Assembly (NCBI GenBank): GCA_907164885.2
Contig: OU015492.1
Location: forward strand, 197,597,460-197,661,459
Direction: 5' to 3'
Source: Dolomedes plantarius
Lineage: Eukaryota; Arthropoda; Arachnida; Araneae; Dolomedidae
DNA length: 64,000 nt
A program made the translations under genes and the position numbers. The stretch's first letter is position 1. Every line of letters starts with the position of its first letter. The notes below the pieces were generated by a model, which saw only the letters and a program-made list of their open reading frames with translations, ran no database searches and had not been told where the DNA came from. Shown one piece after another: positions 1 through 12,000 of this stretch.

Positions 1-2
1 CA

Positions 3-1385
3 ATACGTAATCTTGATATATTGGGGTTTAAATGTAATGAATTGGTAGACTTGATTCTGATCTATACAATTCAAAGTAAGCTCGATAGCAATATGCGTAC
101 TCAGTGGGAATTGAAAACTGAAAAGGGAAAATTTCCAACCTTTGCGGAATTTTCGGCCTTTTTGGAAAATCACGCGAGAAGTCTTCAAAATGTAAAGGAT
201 TCATGTTTCAAAGTAGAAACAACTAGTAAAGGTGATTTCAAACCTCAAAAAAGGACCACCTTTTGTAATACCGCGTCAGCTTCGAAACTACCAGTTTGCA
301 TAATTTGTAAAAACTCGCATGCATTGTACAGATGTCCAGATTTCCTAGGGATGTCCTTGGATCAACGATGGGAATTTGTCAAAACTAATAAGCTTTGCAT
401 TAATTGTTTAAGAAGTAATCATTTGGCCTCAAAATGCTTAATTACTATTAGGTGTAAGTCAGAAAATTGTAATAAAAATCATCACACCCTTCTCCATCGT
501 CCAAAACCTATTCAAAATATTGAAACTGCTAGTAATTCAAATCAGGTAAATGAAGTGGAAAGTCCATGCCTTGTTAACCATATAAAAGCAGTGACAACCT
601 TGTTAAGCACCGCATTGATCAAAATCAAATCTTCAAATCAGGACTTAATTACTTGTCGTGCACTGATAGATAGTGGTTCGCAGAGGTGCATGATTTCTTC
701 CACATTAGCAACAAGACTTAATTTAAAAGTGAGAAATACAAATCACATTATTCGAGGAATCACTAATTCTGTTGCAGAAACATCCTTAAAAGAGACTAAT
801 ATGACGATAAATTCACACTCCTGTGACGAATCATTTGAGATGAATGCTCTGGTCGTCAAAAACATTACCATGAACCTACCCAATTTTCGGATGGAAGTCA
901 CTAAGTGGCCTCATTTGGAGGGACTTGTCCTTGCTGATCCGAACTTTCACATCTCATCTCCTGTTGAAGTTTTGATTGGAGCAGACTTATTCATCCAAAT
1001 TATTTCTGGTGAGAAAATCATTGGCCCAAAGGGAACGCCTTGTGCTATGAAATCTAAGCTAGGATGGTTGCTATCTGGCCCCATCTATTCAATACCAGTA
1101 AGGGAAGAGATTTTCAGTTGTCATTCTATAATCGACAGCGAACTCAATTCTTCACTACAGAAATTTTGGCAAATGGAATCAGTTCCAGAATCATCAGTCA
1201 TTGATCCGGTAAATGACAAATTTAAAAAAAAATGTGAAGAGAGACTGTACTGGAAGATACGTTGTGAACTTACCATTCAAATCTATTCCGGTTCTCGGCG
1301 ATTCCAAATTTCAAGCTTTGAAGCGCTTCCAATATTTAGAAGCAAAATTCAGAAAGAACCCAGAATTCAAAACGAAGTACTGTGA
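3..1385 (+). pseudogene. BEL/Pao gag C-terminal part and aspartic protease (partial, frameshifted)
   Basis: This is the 5'-truncated front of a BEL/Pao polyprotein. The frame is already open at base 3, so the gag start lies left of the window. A zinc-knuckle-like cysteine/histidine cluster typical of BEL gag (CIIC ... CINC ... HLASKC) lies near residues 93-139 counted from base 21. A retroviral-type aspartic protease follows, with the active-site motif ALIDSGSQ near residue 217. After the segment FWQMESVPESS, which in BEL elements leads into the reverse transcriptase, the frame loses homology near an A9 run (1224-1232), and the pol continues in another frame from about 1235. The last 50 or so residues are therefore out-of-frame read-through. 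I take the break as a mutation because BEL elements normally use one long ORF; programmed shifting is not excluded. Confidence 0.85.
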
Positions 1386-4300
1386 ATTCATAAAAGAATA
1401 CCTCTCACTAAACCATATGGAAATCGTCCCAGAAGATGAAGAAGAGGTTCCAAATCAAGCTTTCCTACCTCATCACGGTGTTTTAAGAGAGGAAAGCCTA
1501 ACAACAAAGCTTCGTGTTGTTTTCGATGCATCCAGTAAAGATTGCAGTGGAAATTCCCTAAATGATTTCCTTGAGGTCGGTCCTAAGCTACTCCCAGAGA
1601 TATTCAAGATCCTCATAAACTTTCGATCATATCGAATAGCCTTGTCAGCAGACGTCGAGAAAATGTTCCGCCAGATTCTGGTAACTGCTTCCCACAGAGA
1701 TTACCAAAGAATAGTTTGGAGATTTCAAGAGCAACAACCGATCTCCACATATCGTTTGCGCACTGTCACCTACGGGACAGCTTGTGCTCCTTACTTGGCG
1801 ATTAAAACTCTCCATAAACTCGCTGAAGACTCTCAGACAAAAAATCCCCGCATTTCTGAGATAATTAGGGAGAACTTCTACATGGATGATCTCTTGTGTG
1901 GCGCTTCTTCGCCCAAGGAGGCATCAAGACTCGTCTACGAAATAAATCAGATTATGGAAAGTGGCGGATTTACACTGAGAAAATGGGCTTCAAACTGTCC
2001 AGAAGCAATTGAACATGTAACAGAAGAAAGAAGACTCATCCATTCAAACGAGAAAATTGAAAATGAACAAGTTGTAAAATTATTAGGTCTGACATGGAAT
2101 TCTTCTGAAGACACGATACAGCTACACATAGCGAGAACAACCGAAGTTAAAACAAAGCGAGATTTACTCTCGTTTATTGCAAGAACATTCGATCCGTTAG
2201 GTCTATTGTCACCATCTACAGTCATACTCAAAATCTTAATGCAAGAACTTTGGAAAGATAAGTTGTCATGGGAAGATGAAATACCTCCAGAAATTTTGAA
2301 GATATGGGAAAGTTTTCTAAATCAAATCGATTGTCTGAAAGCCATTAGAATTCCGAGGTTTATAAGTATGGATGAAAGCGCAACTACTCAAATTCAGTTG
2401 CATGGATTTGCTGATGCATCGCTGAAGGCATATGCAGCAGTCCTCTATCTGGTAAAACTAAGTCCTTTTGGTAATACCTCTCATCTCTTAGCTGCAAAGA
2501 CAAAGGTGGCTCCATTATCTATGGTCACTTTGCCTAGGCTTGAACTTTCAGCAGCATTATTGTTATCACAGCTTACCTTGACAGTGATAGATTCTCTACC
2601 GATTAACCTTGAAGATGTCCATCTATGGTTAGATTCTCAAATTGTCTTATGTTGGATTCATTCCCCACCACTGAAGGGTAACCAATTCGTATCCAATCGC
2701 GTGCACAAAATCAAATCTCTAGTTCCAAAGGCTCAGTGGCACCACATTACAGGAAAGTGGAATCCGGCAGATTGCGCTTCCAGAGGAATCCTTCCTGAAA
2801 AATTGCTTCATCATGATCTTTGGTGGTCTGGCCCGTCCAGATTGTGGGATAATTCATCTTATCCCCCCTTTAGTCAAGATTCATTCTCTGATGGAGCCGA
2901 AGAGGTGTTGGTCCATACCGCTGTAGAGAAAGAGATCCCTGAATTTCTGCTTAAGTTCTCATCACACACCAAATTGATAAATGTCATCGCCTATTGTTTA
3001 AGATTCATGCACAACTGTAGACACCCTAATGAACGCCTCACTGAACACTTGACTGCCAATGAAATCAAGTCTTCTCTCCTGCTCATAGTTAGACTGTTGC
3101 AGACGAAGGAATTTTCAAACGAGATTAAATTACTCCAAAAGAAATCCCCATTGCCTACTTCAAGCAAGCTGTTGACTCTTAATGTTTTTCTCGACGAATC
3201 AAACATCCTTAGAGTAGGCGGAAGACTGTTCAGACAGCAAAATCTGACTCATGATCAAAAATATCCAATATTGCTACCCAAGGAAAACCTAATTACAGAT
3301 TTGATCATTGAGTATTACCATCAGAAGCATTTTCATGCAGGTCCACAGTTAACGTTAGCTCTCATACGTCAAAAGTTTTGGTTTACGAGCGGACGATCCA
3401 AGGTGAGGCAAGTGATCCACCGATGTATTCTTTGTAAAAAATTGCGTGCTGCATCCTGCCAGCAGATTATGGCCGATTTACCATCTGAAAGAATCAATCC
3501 ATCACGTTGCTTTCAGAAAATAGGAATTGATTTCTGTGGACCAGTCACAACCAAACCAAATCTCACCAGAAGTAAAACCAAAATGAAATCATACATATGT
3601 GTTATCATCTGCATGTGTACTAAAGCTGTGCACTTAGAGGCTGTATCCGATCTTTCAACTCAAGCTCTACTCGCGTGCTTGAAACGTTTCATCAGCCGTA
3701 GAGGCTTACCCTCGGATATTTATTCCGACAACGGAAAGAACTTTGTAGGACTTTCCAATGAGCTGAAAACTTTGTTCTGCAAATTGAAATCCGAAGAAGT
3801 AATGCATTTTTCATCCTTTCATGAGATAAATTGGCATTTTATCCCACCATATTCACCGAACTTCGGAGGCATCTGGGAATCAGCCGTGAAAAGCGCGAAA
3901 AACTTACTAGTGAAAGCCAGTAAATCTGCAGTTCTCAATTTCGAAGAACTGTCAACCTTTCTTTGTCAAATTGAGTCGTGTTTGAACTCTCGACCATTAG
4001 TACCTATGTCTTCTGACCCTTCGGAGTTAAGTGCTCTTACACCAGGGCATTTCATAATCGGCAGCTCTTTGCTGGACATTCCTGAAACTCCAAATTGCAC
4101 CATCAGTTTAAGTGACAGATGGAAACTTTTGCAAAAAATGCGAATTGAATTCTGGGACCGATGGTCTCGGGATTACTTAAATCAACTCCAGCAAAGACCA
4201 AAGGCTTGGAGCCTCCAACGTCAGAATCTTCAGATTGGAGATTTGGTGGCAATCCATGAGCCACAACTTCCTCCATTAAAGTGGCTTCTTGGACGTGTGA

Positions 4301-4449
4301 TTCAGTGTTTACCAGGAGCAGATGGCTGTGTAAGAGTTGTTTCCATCAAAACTGCTTCTGGTGATGTCAAGAGGCCAATTTCTAAAGTCACTGTGCTACT
4401 GCCCGCCCCGGAGGATGTTCCGTCCTGTAGTAGCAGCCCGCGTGCATAG
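1213..4449 (+). CDS. BEL/Pao pol: reverse transcriptase, RNase H, integrase
   Basis: This is the continuation of the BEL/Pao polyprotein in a frame shifted relative to the upstream gag-protease. True homology starts just after the A9 run (about DCTGRYVVNLPFK), so the ATG at 1213 is probably not a biological start. Order: reverse transcriptase with catalytic SADVEKMF (about residue 145) and YMDD (about 222); RNase H with GFADAS (about 398) and WLDSQ; integrase zinc finger (HQKHFH ... CILC, about 700-740); DDE core with IDFCGP, YSDNGKNF and GGIWESA (about 772, 837, 887); and a C-terminal domain ending near the LTR. These catalytic motifs are intact. Only the join to gag is broken, so the copy is probably not autonomous. 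The last codons run into the presumed 3' LTR. Confidence 0.9.
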   Translation: MTNLKKNVKRDCTGRYVVNLPFKSIPVLGDSKFQALKRFQYLEAKFRKNPEFKTKYCEFIKEYLSLNHMEIVPEDEEEVPNQAFLPHHGVLREESLTTKLRVVFDASSKDCSGNSLNDFLEVGPKLLPEIFKILINFRSYRIALSADVEKMFRQILVTASHRDYQRIVWRFQEQQPISTYRLRTVTYGTACAPYLAIKTLHKLAEDSQTKNPRISEIIRENFYMDDLLCGASSPKEASRLVYEINQIMESGGFTLRKWASNCPEAIEHVTEERRLIHSNEKIENEQVVKLLGLTWNSSEDTIQLHIARTTEVKTKRDLLSFIARTFDPLGLLSPSTVILKILMQELWKDKLSWEDEIPPEILKIWESFLNQIDCLKAIRIPRFISMDESATTQIQLHGFADASLKAYAAVLYLVKLSPFGNTSHLLAAKTKVAPLSMVTLPRLELSAALLLSQLTLTVIDSLPINLEDVHLWLDSQIVLCWIHSPPLKGNQFVSNRVHKIKSLVPKAQWHHITGKWNPADCASRGILPEKLLHHDLWWSGPSRLWDNSSYPPFSQDSFSDGAEEVLVHTAVEKEIPEFLLKFSSHTKLINVIAYCLRFMHNCRHPNERLTEHLTANEIKSSLLLIVRLLQTKEFSNEIKLLQKKSPLPTSSKLLTLNVFLDESNILRVGGRLFRQQNLTHDQKYPILLPKENLITDLIIEYYHQKHFHAGPQLTLALIRQKFWFTSGRSKVRQVIHRCILCKKLRAASCQQIMADLPSERINPSRCFQKIGIDFCGPVTTKPNLTRSKTKMKSYICVIICMCTKAVHLEAVSDLSTQALLACLKRFISRRGLPSDIYSDNGKNFVGLSNELKTLFCKLKSEEVMHFSSFHEINWHFIPPYSPNFGGIWESAVKSAKNLLVKASKSAVLNFEELSTFLCQIESCLNSRPLVPMSSDPSELSALTPGHFIIGSSLLDIPETPNCTISLSDRWKLLQKMRIEFWDRWSRDYLNQLQQRPKAWSLQRQNLQIGDLVAIHEPQLPPLKWLLGRVIQCLPGADGCVRVVSIKTASGDVKRPISKVTVLLPAPEDVPSCSSSPRA
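4410..4415 (+). other. BEL polypurine tract
   Basis: GGAGGA lies directly before TGTTCCG, the kind of start common for BEL LTRs. It would prime plus-strand synthesis. The 5' LTR is outside the window, so the boundary cannot be tested here. Confidence 0.5.
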
Positions 4450-4739
4450 ATGGCAGCACTGAGCCAGTGATTTCTTATTTTGAAACGATGTGTGAAAACA
4501 TGAACTGTTGTTGTTGACAAAAGTATTCTTATGTACGTGATGCGAGCAGGGCTTCTGCTTGCTTATTCCCTTTTTGATGTAATTTACTTTAAGTGAAAGG
4601 TTTGGAACATGGCTGGGAAGTGAAGCAATTCATCATTCCTTTATGTAAGTCAATTCATGATTGAATTCTTTAAGCTATCTGGGTTTTCATTTTCCCAGCG
4701 TTGATCCATTCCTTATATTCTATTAATCGCAAGTGTATT
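4416..4739 (+). mobile_element. BEL 3' LTR, left part (split by gypsy insertion)
   Basis: This AT-rich noncoding stretch begins TGTTCCG right after a purine tract and overlaps the end of pol. It is cut at 4739 by the gypsy-type element. Its last 5 bases, GTATT (4735-4739), are repeated after the gypsy element, so the LTR resumes at 16114. Identification as an LTR rests on position and termini only. Confidence 0.55.
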
Positions 4740-6408
4740 TGTATAGGTGGTTTTTGACGGTACCATTTCTGTACTATTGAAGTGAATTTCTGTACAATTG
4801 TACTTTTTGGGTACACTCACTAATGTGTATGGTCACTATTTTGGTAGAGTCAAATGTTTTTAGCTCGAAGGACCTTTGTTCTGTTGAGTGAAAGATGAAG
4901 TACACCAGAAATGTTCACAGCACGAAAGTTCTTTAAAAAAAATGAAGATTTGTCTATCGTTTAAGATGTAGAAATGACAGTTCGTCAAGGGAGGCCGGAG
5001 CATTTAAGACGCAGTCCGTCTCTTACGGAGAAAAAAAATCTTCATTCAGCTGTAGCCGTAAATGGTTCTTCAAGAAAAATATTAGCGATGGTACCTTACA
5101 AGTAGAGAACCGGAAGATTTTGCATAGTGGAAGTACAAGATTTGCTGAGGAAACAAACGTTGAAGATCATTGTGCCGCAGGATTGAATTATCACAGGTTT
5201 GGAAGCTGCTCACAACTACTCTTTATAAAAATAAATACTGAGGAAGAAAACTTCTTCAAAAACGACTTGTTGGTAGAAAAAATAAGTTTTTATTCTTCTT
5301 GATAAAAATACGAATTATTTCTTGACTACTGAATTATAACAGGAACAAATAAACGTAATACTACATACTAGAAAAGAGCTACAGGTCTACACGACCACTT
5401 ATTAGAAGATCATCAAAAATAAAATAATAGTATTGAAGGAATTTCCTTTTTAAAGTATATATACACAAATATCAGATCAATAGAATACACTCGTACTCAC
5501 TATTCGACAATAAAAAATACATCCCCCTCACCAAGCCACGGCCAAACCAAAAAGGACCGAAAGCCCGGCTCAGGGTCTCTTAGAGCAAGTTTTTATCTAC
5601 CAAGCAATTCTGAATCTGCATCGCATCTCTTTTTTTTCAGCCCTGGACAACGCAAGGAGAGAAGGGTTGCCGTACAACCAATCTCGCCAAGGCGTGCAGA
5701 AGGGAGAGGAGAAAGACAACCTTAACAGCGCCTCAACACGTTGCCAACACCTTGTGTCCATAAAATAAAATACGCGAAGCATCGCCAAAACTGGATACCT
5801 TTAGTACCACATTCCTCTTGCCAGAAGAAAATGCCAGAAGAACCCTTTTAAGGAGTTTCATTGGCCGAGACTGGCTGAGCTTAACCAATCAGAGGAGCTG
5901 GTCAAGCAGCGCGAAGCCCAAACGCCTGTTCAGAGAAAAACTGTTTCCCATGCAAGATACTCGTAATAAATTACGTTCGCCGCAGGCGCGGAAAAGGGAA
6001 ACTGGAGCCTTTAGCATAAACGGAGTTTAATAGCTTAAAAAGACCCATCAATGCTGTTAACAAAAACACGGAAACAGGGAAGAAAAGACATCTTATTTCG
6101 TGGACACGAGGGTAGCAATTAGGGGACCTAGCTGATAAAGACTTAAAGAATATAAGACGGCAAATTGCACTGCCAGATGTTAGAAGATAGGCTATTCTCA
6201 ATTACCGACCGAACGGACTTAAAGGTTACAGAGACCTCCCATGACTAAGAGCCTGGGAAAAAAATAAATTACTATCAGATAAGGAAAGGAAACATAACTA
6301 GCAGATTTAAGATTAAAATTAAGGTTATAATTTAAAGTTTAAGAGAACTACACAAATTAAATTAAATTAAATTAAAATAAAGGAACCTGTAACGAATTCC
6401 TCGTTACA
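4740..6408 (-). repeat. Gypsy 3' LTR (1,669 bp)
   Basis: It starts TGTATAGG and ends CGTTACA on the plus strand; in element sense it starts TGTAACGA. It holds only short ORFs, which recur identically in the other LTR. The outer 21 bp (6388-6408) form an inverted repeat (TGTAACGA / TCGTTACA). A short ATTAA tandem run lies at about 6356-6375. It is one CT dinucleotide shorter than the 5' LTR. Confidence 0.95.
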
Positions 6409-6411
6409 GAA

Positions 6412-6420
6412 CTCTCCCCT
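6412..6420 (-). other. Gypsy polypurine tract
   Basis: On the minus strand AGGGGAGAG lies 3 nt upstream of the 3' LTR start (TGTAACG). It is the expected primer for plus-strand DNA synthesis. Confidence 0.75.
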
Positions 6421-9034
6421 GTCCAGAGATGAAAAAAAATTTACAAATCACCACATATTAATTTGTGGAAGAACCAATAGCATACATAATACGTGAGACA
6501 CATTTGATCTCAAAAAAAATTCATATAAAATACATATAGTGAATACAAAGGGAAAAAGTAATATATAAGGATATTATAAATGTAGTATCAATACAAAGAT
6601 AGTAATTCATACAAGCATGGTGAATTTTACAAAAATAGTAGTGATTAATGCTTGACAAAAAAATGGCGTAACACAGTACCTTAAAATTTTTATGTACATT
6701 TGTACTAATTAAACTTATAGTTGCATATCATAGTCAACAAAATAAATTAAACACTTGAAATTTCATATCATTTCAAGAAGGTAAGTTAATTTGGTCTTAC
6801 CAAAGAATGATGAGTTCAATATATCTAATTGAAGAAGATTGGATCTCATATCCACTAATAATCAAAATATTGGATGTTATTTTATTAATATTCAATGTAG
6901 AATATCATATATTCATACTAAAAAATTGGAAGTAATATCCATTTGCATTCAAAAAAAAATATATAAGATGTCATATCTATTAATATGCATCAAAATTGCT
7001 ACACACAGAGTGAACTAAACAAACATAATTGTCGTAACAATACTAACAAGAATTCCCACGAAACATAGACGATGATTCTAAGAAGTCTATTGCGGCAACT
7101 TAACCTACCAGAGGTATGGGAATTCGAATCTTGACAGTTACTTAATTAGTAATATATAAAAAAATCCACAAGGGGATGGAAAAAAAAATATGTCACTCAA
7201 CTAAATATGCTATATGGCCAAAATGCTCATAGCTAATAATATAATAAAAAAACATAAACCTTATCTTGTTTATGCACATGTACATGCTTTAAGTGTGAGC
7301 TAAAAAAATGAAAAGTGAATGCATAAGAATGTAACCACAAACTGTCAAAGTTTATAAGTGACCAGTTGGGTACAAACAATAAAAAAGTCAAAATTAGGTA
7401 AATTAGGATCAGTAATGTTTCCGTGAAGGATTATGACACCTGAAACCTAACAAAATATATGCACCAAGACAGACTCCACTCAAGGGGGAAAGCTGTGCAA
7501 AAGGAAGAATGACTAGGACACCTAGCCTTAAGTAAATTCCTAACTTCAAGTGAAGGGTTAAAAATAAAATTAAACTTGATCAAAAGATCATCCTATACCA
7601 AGACAGAGCTTGAATCACATAAAATTCCTTGGCCAAAAGAAAGTATATGATACTGTCCCAATAAGGTTGGTGACTTCTATCTTGCGCATGGAAATTTAAT
7701 TTTACAAAAAAATAGAAAACAACAAAGTAGTAATATTACACTAGGGGAAAACTGAAAAGTAAAAATAATAGAAAAATAAAAATGAAAGTGGTTTGCAGAA
7801 CTAGCGTACATCTCACTACATTGCAAAAAAATTTAGGGCTATGGAACTAACAGCACTCAAAAAAAAAAGGGAAGGTAGTAGTGAACATGAAGTATAGGAT
7901 AGTCATAGTCGGTATAAGATAACTTGTCAAAAATTGACAAAGTGAGGTATAAAAAATAACAAAAAATATAACACATAAAATATAGTTCAGTTAAGTATTA
8001 GGGATTTTACACATAAATACACAATAAAGTTTGCTTGTAATATTTAAACACAACAAAATATAGGAAAGAAAGATCTTGATAGGATATATTAAAATAAATG
8101 AATGTCCATAGAGTTGATATGGAATTATTTGGTTCCTATCATTTGTTTACATTGATACCTTGTTTTTTCAACAAGCTTAAATAGAAGATACTGACTTTTT
8201 AATAGCATTAATATACACCATGTAATATGTACAAGCATAATCTTACCAATTGAATGAGTGACTGATAACATTCTCAGGTAATACCAAAAGAAATTTGTGT
8301 CAAGGCAAAAAAAATTTTCAGTGAAGAGTAATAAAAAAATATGTCAATACCATAGTAATACAGATGTTATTTGCTAAATTATACTAATACAGTTGTTATT
8401 TGCTAATGCTAATGCTAATGCCTTATACCAATATTTTCAGCCATCGTTGCATTATAACAACCAAATACAAACATCAAATCAAACAAAATATCTAAGCAAA
8501 ACAAAAATTATAACATTGATAAAAGTAAACCAATGGATGAAGCAAAATGTGCAACATATTACACTAATAAGTGATAATATCACTATGAAGTTGATTACAT
8601 TAGAGAATTATCTCTGTTGAAGTATTTCATAACAAAATTATACCTAAGTTACAACTTATAACCTTGAAATCATATGTTGATGAAGCAAGAATTTGACAGG
8701 TATGAAAGGAACAGAAGGAAAATTAATCTTTTCTTTAGAACAATTGAAGCATTAAACTTAATTTAACATTAGTTGACCATATTAAGGTTTTCCATATCAA
8801 GTGACTCAACATTAAGTGTTGGAACTAGTTAATAGAAGCTTACATTATTAAGAAACAATTGTAAACATTCAGAGAGCAGTACAATTTTAGAATTTTGAAT
8901 AATGTTGGCAAAAGGAATATACTCAAAGAAACAAAATTACAGTGGGGAAAAAAAATATCCTACACAACGCCAGCATTGGAAGGAAAGAAAGAAGTGATAT
9001 TAGGGAGCTCTCCTAACACACAACCAAAAAAAAA
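6421..9034 (-). other. 2.6-kb 3' noncoding region of the gypsy element
   Basis: Between the pol stop and the polypurine tract lie about 2.6 kb with no credible ORF on either strand. The place where an env gene would sit in errantivirus-like elements is therefore empty or fully decayed. The plus strand is very A-rich and has repeated runs of 7-10 A (for example near 6430, 6951, 7184, 7858, 8308, 8947, 9026), spaced roughly every 100-200 bp; these are U-runs in the element RNA. Neither the flanking pol nor the LTRs show decay, so the block is probably a genuine part of this lineage. Confidence 0.7.
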
Positions 9035-12000
9035 TCACTGTAAAACTGTAGACCTCAAGAAATACCTATTTTGCTGAGGAGGAGAAACTTTAAACATTAA
9101 AGGAGCAGAAGAAGATTCATTTAAGTGAGCTTTTCTAGCAGGAGCAAAATGGAGACGATCAATATGAATTTTAGTAAGAGGAGCCAAAGGATTTGAGAGT
9201 AGTCTTATCGAATAAGTAACTACAGAGTGGCGTTTAATAACTTCATATGGACCAGTGAATTTCTTATTGAACCTGTCTTTAGATTTCACATACACAATAT
9301 TTCCTGGAGAGAGTACACGTAACTTAGCATGTTGAAGTTGTTTGTTATTTTGAATTACACGTTTATCAGTTAAATTTTGATAAACCGTTTGTTGTACCTG
9401 AAGCATATTTTTGAACAAATTGTTTAAATATTGAGGTTTGTCGAGCTGTTCGACAGATTTTTTGTAACAGAAATTATCAAAGATCAGTGCAACTTCTCGA
9501 CCAAAATGCAACAAAAACGGAGAATAATTAGTCGAAGAATGGTGTGAACCATTGTACAAATGTTGATGAAGAAGTACAGCATGTTTAAAAGGAACACCTT
9601 GCTGTAGAAGACAATTAATTGTAGATTTTGCAGAAAGATTAGTTCTTTCACAAATAGCATTCGCCTTAGGGTTACCCACAGTGGTATGGTTTAATTTAAT
9701 CCCAATAGTTTTAGTAAAGGAAGAGAAAATTTCAGATGTAAATTGAGTACCAAGATCTGTTAAGATTAAAGAAGGTCTACCAAATTTACAAACATAACTT
9801 AATAAACACTCAGTGACTGCCTCCGTTGTAATTTTGACAAGAGGAAAAAGCTCTAAATGCCTCGAGAAAAGATCAATTATGGTCAAAACATAAGCATTAT
9901 TTTTAAAAGGGCCAAGAATATCCATAGACACAGCCTCGTTAGGTAAAGTGGGAATGGGATTAGCCTGAAAAGGTGCTGATACAATGGTGTGAGGCTTATT
10001 AAGAGAACAAAGGTGACAAGATTTTACAAAATTCACTGTATCAACATACATACCTTGCCAAAAGTAACGAGCTTTTACAAAATCATATGTCTTTTCTATG
10101 CCAAAATGAGACACATGACAAATTTTAAGAACTTTAAATTTTAAAGAGTGAGGAACAACAATAATATGAGAATTAGTATTGATATTAGTTTTATCCCAGC
10201 ATAATAATTTAGAATCATCATGAATATAATAATCGGTGAATTTAGAAGACTTAGCAGAGTTGGGCTGATTTAGATAATTAATAATTTTGATCAATTTTGA
10301 ATCCCGACTCTGTTCTGCCAAAAATGTGGATATGGAGATATCCATAGGAGGGTCATTAGTGATGGGAATTGCTGGATGATTTTGAATAGGGTCAGTAGTT
10401 AAAGCATTAACAGTAGTTATAGGAAGAACATCCTCACTATTAATAATTTCAGGATTAGTGGCTAAATTTTGAGAAGGAGGGTCACAAGTGAGGCGAGAAA
10501 AATAGTCTGCCAAAACATTAAGTTTACCAGGGATATGTTCATAAATGATGGAATATTCACTCATTTCGAGTAACCATCTAGTAACAATATCAGTAGGAGA
10601 AGAAGTATGCTTATAGTTGATGAGAGGTTTGCTATCAGTTAACACTGTAAAAGTTCTGTTGTATAAGTAATACTTAAATGCAATGATGGACATATAAAGT
10701 GCAAATAATTCTTTCTTGAGAGTGGAATAATTTTTCTGACCTTTTGTAAGAGATTTACTAAAATATGAAATAGGTAATAACTTATCATCAAACTTCTGCA
10801 TCAAAATACCAGAAATTGCCAAATTTGATGCATCAGTGTTCAAATAAAAATTCTGATCCCACATGGGTAGTTTGACAAAGGGTTTGGAAAAGAAAATGGA
10901 CTGAAGGTTATTGAAACATTCTTGCAGATAAGGAGACCAAATGAATTTAACCTTAGGTGAAGTGACGTCAATTAACGGTTGAGTAAGTGCAGCAAAATTT
11001 GGAATAAGTGAACGATAGAAACCACAAACTCCTAAAAAGCGTTTTACTTGTCGTTTAGACGTAGGCACAGGAAAAGCAGTTATTTTAGTGATGTTATTAT
11101 CAATAGGAAATATAGCATTATCTTTAATATGGAAACCAAGAAAATCAATCGTTGTCTTATGAAATGAGCACTTGTGCGGAGATAAAGTCAGATTAAATTT
11201 TGAAATTACTTCAAGCAATTTAGCAATTTTGGACAGAGATTCCTCAAATGAATTAGCACCAATAACTAAATCGTCTTGATATGCAAAGAGACCTGGCAGG
11301 TTTACTTGTTCTAAAACATTATCTATTAAATTTTGAAAGGTACTTGCCGCTGTTTTAAGACCAAAAGGAATACGTTTAGAAAAATATGACGCAAACGGAG
11401 TAGTGAATGCTACAATTTTTTGGAGATCTTTAGGAAGATCTATTTGCCAATAGGCGTTTCCGAAATCAAGGGTGGAGAAGTATTTAAATTTTGACAAATT
11501 AGAGATTATGGTTGAAATTTTAGGGAGGGGATAGGAGGAAGATTTTATGACTGAATTTAACAAACGAAGATCTAATGCAAGCCTAAAGGTGGGTGGGGCA
11601 GAAGAATCAAGAGATTTTTTCTTAACCATGAGCATTGGACATGCCCATTCACAATTACCTCGTTCAATAATACCTGCACTCTGCATTTCGTTTAGTTGGT
11701 CCAAAGCAGTTTGCTGTAAGGTTTGAGGAATAGGGAAAGGAAGAGTCCTAATAGGAAAATTTTGAGTTAAGGAAATGTGAGGTTTAACTCTATCAGTGTG
11801 CCCTAAGGTTGACAAATCCTTAGAAAAGGCAGCATAATTAGTTAACAAAATATTTAATAACTGTTGTTTGTGGTCACACGACAAATGGTCTAATTTGAAG
11901 TCAGATGAAGACAGCATTTCTTTTCGCTTACTCAGAATCTCAGGAGTAGTAGAAATAAAGTTGACAACATGTTCCAAAGAATTACAAGAAAAATCAAAGT

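Noticed and set aside
5120..6201. Small ORFs in the gypsy LTR (60, 70, 76 residues), repeated at 14818-15901
   Set aside because: They recur only because the LTRs are identical; no known motifs, and both strands are equally open.
8393..8620. Env-like or accessory ORF in the gypsy 3' region
   Set aside because: 75 residues on the wrong strand for the element, low complexity, no signal peptide or membrane segment.
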